A stretch of DNA of 64,000 nucleotides from JBEKIK01 sp963838495. GTDB lineage: Bacteria; Planctomycetota; Planctomycetia; Pirellulales; Thermoguttaceae. The stretch spans positions 2,790,001 to 2,854,000 of the forward strand of contig CAWIRC010000001.1 in NCBI GenBank assembly GCA_963838495.1, written 5' to 3'. A program made the position numbers and the translations under genes. This document shows positions 57,877-64,000 of this stretch, in pieces. The notes under the pieces are model-generated. The model was not told the DNA's origin, made no database searches, and was given only the letters and a program-made list of their open reading frames with translations. Numbering within the stretch: position 1 is the first letter of the stretch; each line of letters starts with the position of its first letter.

Positions 57877-58603
57877 ATGTTTTGGGACCCGGTTTATTTT
57901 TTGTACATAGCCCCGGCGTTTTTGCTCGGACTTTCGGGCGCAGATGCGCATTCAAATCGCTTATTCGCAGGCCCAGCAGCGCCCGGCTCCGCTCAGCGGG
58001 GCGGCCGCCGCCAGGCACATTCTCGATTCGGCCGGCGTTCAAGACGTCCAGATCGAGGAAATTCCCGGCCGACTGAGCGACCATTACGATTCGCGGTCTA
58101 AGGTGCTGCGCCTTTCGGAGGATGTTTACCAAAGCCGCACGTTGGCGGCGGTGGGCATAGCGGCCCATGAATCGGGCCACGCCATTCAAGACGCCCGCGC
58201 ATACGCCCCGCTTACCATCCGCAACGCCATTGTGCCCACGGCCAGTCTTGGCAGCGGCCTGGGCATTTTAATGGTTGTGCTGGGCTTGTGGTTCAGCCAG
58301 TACTTGGTCCTGGCGGGAATCGGACTTTTTAGCTGCTTTGTATTTTTCCAATTGATCAATCTGCCCGTGGAGTTCAACGCCAGCAACCGGGCAAAGGAGC
58401 AACTGGTGCAATTGGGCATCATCAACGAAGAGGAATTGGTATACGTCAAAAAAGTCCTTAGCGCCGCGGCATTGACGTACGTCGCCGCCACGCTGCAAGC
58501 CATCATGACGCTGCTTTATCTGATCATGCGCCCCAGGGAGGCAGGAGAGATTAGACCGCCTTTTGGTTCATATCGTTGGGTGCGTGGAACGCGCCACGGA
58601 TAA
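57877..58603 (+). CDS. YugP-like membrane zinc metallopeptidase (frameshift near 57933)
   Basis: About 240 residues. The N-terminal membrane start is MFWDPVYFLYIAPAFLLGL; after a one-base frame change it continues RAQMRIQIAYSQAQQRPAPLSG. The active site is AAVGIAAHESGHAIQDA (HExxH form, HESGH), preceded by LSDHYDSRSKVLRLSEDVY. Three hydrophobic segments follow (LGILMVVLGLWFSQYLVLAG, IGLFSCFVFFQLINLP, LTYVAATLQAIMTLLYLI). This is the neutral zinc metallopeptidase family PF04298, cytoplasmic-membrane bound. The substrate is unknown. An upstream GAAGGAG ribosome site supports 57877. Confidence 0.88.
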
Positions 58604-58979
58604 GGGCGGGCTTCAAGTATGAGTGTCGCGTTGCGTTTCGCTCACAATACGCATTATCGCCTGAATTATCGTTATATTGGGCCGATTGGTCATAACAGTT
58701 CTGTCCAAATTGGCGGCCGCTCTCTCCCCGGCAGTCGGGTTTTTCAGGGTCTCGGACGGCTTTTTAAGCTATCTTTTAATATAAAGTGGCAATTCCTCGT
58801 CACCGAGCAAAATTCAAGATGGTACAGGGGCATATTGATATAAACCTCTACCGGGAACAAGTTCCCGGGCTAAACGCTACATGATCCCTGGAAAACTCTA
58901 GAAAACCATCTCAGATTTTTCATTTTAATTCTGCAAAACCCTAAGAGATTAGCCTGTCCTTCCGGTTTGGAGAAGACCC
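58604..58979. other. 376-bp spacer before the calpain-like gene
   Basis: No convincing gene; a 74-codon open frame at 58619 has no family features. It contains the perfect hairpin CCGGGAAC-AA-GTTCCCGG (58851-58868) and, before the next start, TTTGGAGAAGACCC, a ribosome site. Confidence 0.5.
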
Positions 58980-61900
58980 ATGATCCGCGATTATTTCCGT
59001 TCGCGCAATTCTCGCAACAAGAAAAAGACGGCAAAGAAAAGAGTCTTGCGCGGAAATACTCGAACCCCGGGCACTGCTAAGCGCCACGGTGCTTGGCGGC
59101 CAGGCGCAGCAGGCGACAGCCGCTGCCAGTTATTCGACCTTTGCGGTCGCCGCCGCAGCGGCCAATCATGCCCCGACCGTGTCCAAAGCGGCCGCCGCGG
59201 CGTCCAATCCCGTAACCGGCAAAACAGTGCAACTCTCGGTTCTAGGCGCAGATGACGCGGGGGAAGCCAAACTCAAATACGCCTGGACGACTACCACCCT
59301 GCCCAGCGGCGCGGCGGCGCCGACCTACAGTGCCAACGGCACAAACGCCGCCAAAAACACCACGGTCACTTTCAAGACGGCGGGAACCTATATCTTCAAG
59401 GCCACCATCATCGATGCCGGCAATCTTAGCGTCACTAGCAGCGTATCAGTGACGGTCAGTCAAACAATATCCAGCATCACCGTGCTCCCCGCCATCATAA
59501 ACATACTGGCCGGCGGAACGCAGCAGTTCACCGCCAGCGGCGTAGATCAATTCGGCAGCGCCATGAAGACTCCGCCCGCCTTCACCTGGTCCACTACATT
59601 AGGCTCGATAAATACAAGCACCGGGTTATTGACCGCCCCGGGCACGGGCGGCATCGGCACAGTCACGGCGGCAGTGGGCTCGGTCCGGGGCACCGCAAGC
59701 ATGAGAGTGATCGGCAATCTCGGGGTCGCCCAAGCCGCCTCAGCCTCGTCCTACCATGTAACTGGCACCACGGTGCAGCTCTCGGTCTTAGGCTCAAACG
59801 GCGCGGACGAAAGCAACATCAAATACACCTGGGCCATGACCTCCAGCGCCAACGGCTCTCCGGTGCCGACGTTCAGCACCAACGGCACAAACGCCGCCAA
59901 GACCACCACGGTCACCTTCAAGGCCGCTGACATCTATACTTTCACCGCCACGCTGGTCGATATAGCGGGCCACACCGCCACGAGCAGCGTCATCGTGACC
60001 GTGGCCAGCGCAATTTCCACGATAACGGTAACTCCCGGCGCCGCGACCCTGTCCGCCGGCGGTACGCAGCAATTCACCGCCAAAGGCTACGACCAATTCG
60101 GCAAGATCCTGGCAACTCAACCGACATTCACCTGGCAGGCCACGGCGGGCACGATTACGCCCGCCGGATTGTTCACCGCCCCGGCGATTACCGCCTCGGC
60201 AAAGGTCAATGCCTTCGCGGGTGGCGTCATCGGCACGGCAAACGTGACGGACATCAACCACGCGCCCACTGTTGCCAACAAGGCCGCCGCCACGCCAACC
60301 ACGGTGACCGGCACTACCGTGCAACTCTCGGCCCTAGGCGCGGACGACGCCGGCGAAGGCAATCTCAAATACACCTGGTCCGCCACCACGCTTCCGGACG
60401 GAGCTTATGCCCCGCTGTTCAGTGCAAACGGCACCAACGCCGCCAAAAACGCCACGGCCTATCTTTATGAAGCCGGCACTTATGTGTTCACCGCAACTAT
60501 CGCCGACGCCGGCAAACTGTCGATATTAAGCAGCGTCACGGTAGTGGTGAACCAAACGTTCTCCAGCATTTACATATATCCCCCCAATTCGACCATTTAT
60601 CCAAATCTGTCGATGCAGTTTTACGCTTGGGCATTCGACCAGTTCTACTATCCGATGGCCGTACAGCCGACAATCAATTGGACAAGCAGCGGAGGAATGA
60701 TAACTACCGACGGGCTGTTCTATTCGTACGCGCCGCCGGGCGACGTCACGGTCACGGCCACGAGCGGCACGATTTCCGCAAACACGACCGTAACCATCGT
60801 AAGCAGCACAAATTTCTTGGGCCTGTACGATTCCACCCTGGCCACGCTCACCCAGAGCCTGTTCGCCGACGGGTCGATGGACCGCCAGGATATGATTCAG
60901 ATATTCGAGAGCGTTTGCCCGGCCACTTACAACACTTTGGGTCAGACAGATTACCACGATCTGAGAACCATCATGTTAGACGCCTCCGCGCTGAACATGC
61001 CCGGTTACGTGCAAGTGTTGGCCGGCGACGTGATCAACGGCAATTACGCGAATGCATGGTACCAGGGCCAACGATTGGGCAACCTCACTTACCTAACCAC
61101 GGGCGCGAATTACACCAAGCTCATCGACAAATGGTTTTACGGCTCGGATCATCCGACGATCGACGCCAACGTCCCCGCCGGCCAAACTTATGTGTACACG
61201 ACGTCATCAGGTTCGCTTTTCAACGCCGTCACCGGCACCCCATCCCTTGCCGACGAGTTCCAGGGCCTTTTAGGCGATTGTTATTTCATCACGGCCCTGG
61301 GCACGCTGGCCGACAGTTCGCCCGCCGCCATCCAGAACATGTTCATCGACAACGGCGACGGCACCTGGACCGTCCGCTTCTACTCCGGCGGAGTGGCCAA
61401 CTACGTGACGGTCGATCTGAAGCTGCCTACCGATTCCAACGGGGCCTTCGTATACGCCGACTACGGCATGATGTACAACGACCCGACCAATACGCTTTGG
61501 ATCCCGCTGGCGGAAAAGGCCTTTGCCGAACTCAACGAGATCAACCAACTGGGCGCATACGGAACCAACTGCTACAGCGCCATCCAAGGCGGCTGTGCCG
61601 GCAACGTTTATGCCGACGTGCTCGGCTATTCCGCCAATTTCTACAATATGTCCGACCAGCAGCCGTTGATCGACGCGCTGAACAACCACCTGGCGGCGGC
61701 AATCGGCACAAATAGCACGATTGATCCGGCCACCGGCCTTCATATAAACCATGCATACGGCGTGATCGGTTACGACAGTCAATCGGGGACATTCACGCTT
61801 TATAATCCTTGGGGATTCGACCAGCCCGGCCCGCTCTCCTGGGCCCAATTGCAGCAGAACTGCTCCGGATTCCAAACCGCCGATCCAAGCGGGTCAGTTC

Positions 61901-62304
61901 CGATCAGCGCAATTCCGCAGTTTAGCATTTTGCACAAGGCGCCGGCGATAACTCAAATAATCACCAATCCCATGTTGGGGCGGCAATTAAACTGCTTACC
62001 CGATGTTGCGCCGCAAAATCACCGCGCACTGACAACCGAACAGGATCTGTCACCCAACCTCGCACAAGAGCCGGATTCTATGCCCGACAAGGCTTGGAAG
62101 GTCCGCGATCGTTTGTTCGCCTCGCAATCGATCCGGGGATTCGACGTCCCGGTGATCAACGAGTCGTGGATGACCTTTGCGCGAACCGCACAGTCAAGCA
62201 AAACTTCCCACAATTTATACAATCTTGCCGCCGACGAGTTTTTCGGGGAAACGGTTATCGCGGAACTGATCGCCCACCACATAGACAACGGCGTTCTTGT
62301 CTAG
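58980..62304 (+). CDS. secreted calpain-type (C2) protease with Ig-like repeats and LEPR-XLL motif (frameshift near 59040)
   Basis: About 1107 residues. The ATG at 58980 opens MIRDYFRSRNSRNKKKTAKK; one frame change later the reading is AEILEPRALLSATVLGG, the LEPR-XLL motif found near the N-terminus of large exported planctomycete proteins. Then come three units of about 180 residues, each a PKD-like part (QLSVLGADDAGEGNLKYTW, AGTYVFTATI) and a Big_2-like part (ITVTPGAATLSAGGTQQF). The C-terminal third is a calpain core: Cys in FQGLLGDCYFITALGTLA, His in HINHAYGVIGYD and Asn in FTLYNPWGFDQPG, the full C2 triad. No calcium-binding EF hand is seen. A family D repeat supplies LGRQLNC near the C-terminus. 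Confidence 0.88.
61974..62000. repeat. family D repeat in the calpain-like gene
   Basis: TTGGGGCGGCAATTAAACTGCT, the left arm and centre of the family D palindrome with a degraded right arm. It is read in frame as MLGRQLNCLP, the same peptide as in gltB. Confidence 0.7.
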
Positions 62305-62396
62305 CGACATTTGGGCGGCGCCGGCGTGCCGCCAATGCCGGGAAAACCCGGATAAGGCACTCGCGTCATTCCATTTTATCCTCCACGCAAAAAATT

Positions 62397-62489
62397 GAGC
62401 GCCACAGACAGCATCCTGCTGCCGGTGGCGCTCTTTCGTCGCGCGACGAACTAATGCGAGCCGCAATGGGGGTAGGGGAGCGGCTCGCA
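62397..62489. repeat. two hairpins after the calpain-like gene, first a possible terminator
   Basis: GAGCGCCAC (62397-62405) pairs with GTGGCGCTC (about 62425-62433) and is followed by TTTCGTCG; it could terminate the calpain transcript. GCGAGCCGC (62456-62464) pairs with GCGGCTCGC (about 62481-62489). The spacer 62305-62608 holds no gene. Confidence 0.5.
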
Positions 62490-62528
62490 GGGGATATCTT
62501 AAACCGTCTAAGTCTAAATCGTCTACGC

Positions 62529-62558
62529 TGGGGCGGCAGTTAAACTGCCGCCCCAACA
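62529..62558. repeat. family D palindrome, intergenic, intact
   Basis: TGGGGCGGCAGTT-A-AACTGCCGCCCCAACA, the best preserved copy, just downstream of the Gfo/Idh/MocA stop. The T6 beyond it lies on the plus strand, so it does not match a terminator for the minus-strand gene. Confidence 0.75.
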
Positions 62559-62608
62559 TTTTTTTATTTAACAGGTTTTATTTAACGGTCAGTTGAATCT
62601 TTTCGCGC

Positions 62609-63790
62609 TTATTTTACCTCGTCGAGTTTAACGGGCCGGCGCTCGCCGGCCGATTTCATCGCCGCTTCCAACACGCGCTGGGTTTGGTAGGCGTCTTCAA
62701 AGTCGGGCAGCGGCACGGTAGGCATTTCGCCGGCCAGCGATTTCAAAATGTCGTACGCCTGGTTGGTAAAGCCATGCTCGTAACCAATAATATGCGCGTC
62801 CGGCCACCAATTTGCAATATAGGGGTGATCGCCGCCGTGCGTGCACATGATCGTGGACCAGCCTTGGACCGCTCGGGGCAGGGTGGCGTCGTAATATTGC
62901 AACTCGTTCATCCGCTCGAAGTCGAATTTCAGGGCCCCTTTTGTGCCGTTTAGTTCGAAGGCATTGCGGTTTTGGTTGCCCGTGGCCTGGCGGGCGGCCT
63001 CGAAACTGGCCACAGCGCCGCCGGAAAATCGGGCCAAAAAAAGCACCGCATCGTCCACGGTCACATGGCCTTTGCCCCCGGCGCCGGAACGGCCATGGGC
63101 GATTCCGCCTGCGGACACCCCGGCAGGCAAAGTCCGGTCTTTGATGAATGTCTCCGCAATCGCCCCGGCAATTTCGGTGATTTCCTGGCCGGTAACAAAG
63201 CGGGTTATATCAACGATGTGGGCGTTAAGGTCGCCGTGCGCGCCGGATCCGGCCAGATTTTTATCGAACCGCCATAGCAGGGGCACGGATTCAGAGGCCC
63301 AATCCTGCAAATACACTGCCCGGACATGCCGTATCTCGCCCAGCTTTCCCTGTTTAACCAATTGATGGGCCAACGCCACCGCCGGACAACGGCGATAGTT
63401 AAACCACACAAATGTCTTCGCCTTGGCGGCATTTGCGGCCTGGGCCATGTCGCGGGCGTCGTCGAGCGTGCCGGCAAGGGGTTTTTCGCAGCACACCGCC
63501 TTGCCCGCGGCTAGGGCCTCCTTTGCCACCGGTGCATGCATGTAGTTGGGCGTGACGATGTCGACCAAACCGATTTCCGGCGAATTTACCACTTGCTGCC
63601 AGTTGGTCGAGGCGTTTTTCCAGCCCCAATTCGCGGCAAAGGCCTGGGGATTTTCCTCGGCCTGGCCAAAGACGGTGTGCGTCACGGGAATCAAGGGCGG
63701 TTGGAAGAACCTGGCAACCTGGCCCCAGGCGTTCGAGTGCGAACGACCCATGAAACCCTGGCCGATCATTGCAACGTTGATAGTTGCCAT
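62609..63790 (-). CDS. Gfo/Idh/MocA-family oxidoreductase
   Basis: 393 residues. The NAD(P)-binding Rossmann start is INVAMIGQGFMGRSHSNAW, and the family's catalytic-lysine motif is AVCCEKPLAGTLDDARDM (EKP). The C-terminal alpha/beta domain includes SGAHGDLNAHIVDITRF, where the GxHxxD-type Asp/His of the active site is expected, and GTKGALKFDFERMNEL. Members oxidise sugars, inositols or related alcohols and are abundant in planctomycetes. It is alone on its strand; the 210 bp to the window end hold no gene, only an AT-rich upstream region. Substrate not predictable. Confidence 0.93.
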   Translation of the reverse strand: MATINVAMIGQGFMGRSHSNAWGQVARFFQPPLIPVTHTVFGQAEENPQAFAANWGWKNASTNWQQVVNSPEIGLVDIVTPNYMHAPVAKEALAAGKAVCCEKPLAGTLDDARDMAQAANAAKAKTFVWFNYRRCPAVALAHQLVKQGKLGEIRHVRAVYLQDWASESVPLLWRFDKNLAGSGAHGDLNAHIVDITRFVTGQEITEIAGAIAETFIKDRTLPAGVSAGGIAHGRSGAGGKGHVTVDDAVLFLARFSGGAVASFEAARQATGNQNRNAFELNGTKGALKFDFERMNELQYYDATLPRAVQGWSTIMCTHGGDHPYIANWWPDAHIIGYEHGFTNQAYDILKSLAGEMPTVPLPDFEDAYQTQRVLEAAMKSAGERRPVKLDEVK

Positions 63791-64000
63791 TGATTTTCCT
63801 CAATGCATTTTCCGATGCAGAGCGTTTATAAACCGATTTTTTTCGCCTGGCAAGTGCCCGGCCGATGAAAAAAATCGATCCGTGGATGATGTCGGAAAAG
63901 CGGACAGCAGGCGGCGGACATCGGGCAGAGTGTTTGCAAGTAATTGTGCTTGCTCAATTTGCATATTGCAATAAATAAACGTCCCTTTTTAATTTCATCT

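Noticed and set aside
58619..58843. 74-codon open frame before the calpain-like gene
   Set aside because: No recognisable family, overlaps repeat-like spacer, and composition does not look coding.

Overview
The window comes from a moderately GC-rich bacterium, almost certainly a member of the Planctomycetota. Supporting signs are a DUF1559 pseudopilin-like protein paired with a small lipoprotein, a PEP-CTERM giant beta-repeat protein, a secreted calpain-type protease with an LEPRALLSA motif near its N-terminus, single-domain 'GxVxxDGxPL' lipoproteins, and an intergenic space full of hairpin repeats. No tRNA, rRNA or CRISPR array was recognised.

Layout. 1-7 kb: a CHASE sensor running off the left edge, a DUF4105 lipoprotein, a stray copy of the mutL 3' end and a giant PEP-CTERM protein. 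7.4-13.3 kb: one leftward operon reading ntrC-type regulator, XamI-family restriction enzyme, adenine methyltransferase, mutL. 13.6-19.1 kb: TPR protein plus PII (rightward), facing glnE. 19.2-21.5 kb: an AT-rich accessory patch. 21.5-28.8 kb: miaB, a HicBA module, fmt, def, an SDR, a membrane protein and a HAD phosphatase. 29-36.7 kb: gltB and gltD, separated by an intact IS701-like element. 36.8-43 kb: an ArsR regulator, lipoprotein thioredoxin, small membrane protein, and a membrane-fusion protein plus RND pump. 43-45.8 kb: a RelE/Xre toxin-antitoxin pair and an AT-rich three-gene operon headed by a TIGR04255 protein. 46-49 kb: lipoprotein, DUF1559 protein and an NtrB-like kinase. 49-53.4 kb: rpsO-pnp, lipoprotein, C-N hydrolase. 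53.4-57.6 kb: OLD nuclease, gatA, gatC, rpmB. 57.9-64 kb: Zn-protease, calpain-like protein, Gfo/Idh/MocA oxidoreductase.

Two themes run through the window. First, short hairpin-forming repeats of several families lie not only between genes but inside conserved ORFs (mutL, miaB twice, gltB, gltD, the RND pump twice, the calpain tail), where most are read through as extra peptide. One compound element encodes the same peptide in the same frame in MiaB and in the RND pump. This resembles the protein-inserted palindromic elements known from Rickettsia and is the most unusual signal here. Second, there are about forty frame breaks. They hit essential genes (pnp, gatA, mutL, glnE), some at homopolymers, and are extremely dense in gltB. 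Most are therefore probably consensus-sequence indels rather than true decay, and I annotate the affected genes over their full span.

Nitrogen metabolism is a functional thread: PII, GlnE, GltB/GltD, an NtrC-type activator and an NtrB-like kinase. A second thread is mobile or defence-type cargo, usually AT-rich and sitting between housekeeping genes: XamI restriction-modification, OLD nuclease, two toxin-antitoxin modules, the TIGR04255 operon and an unassigned 126/481-residue pair.
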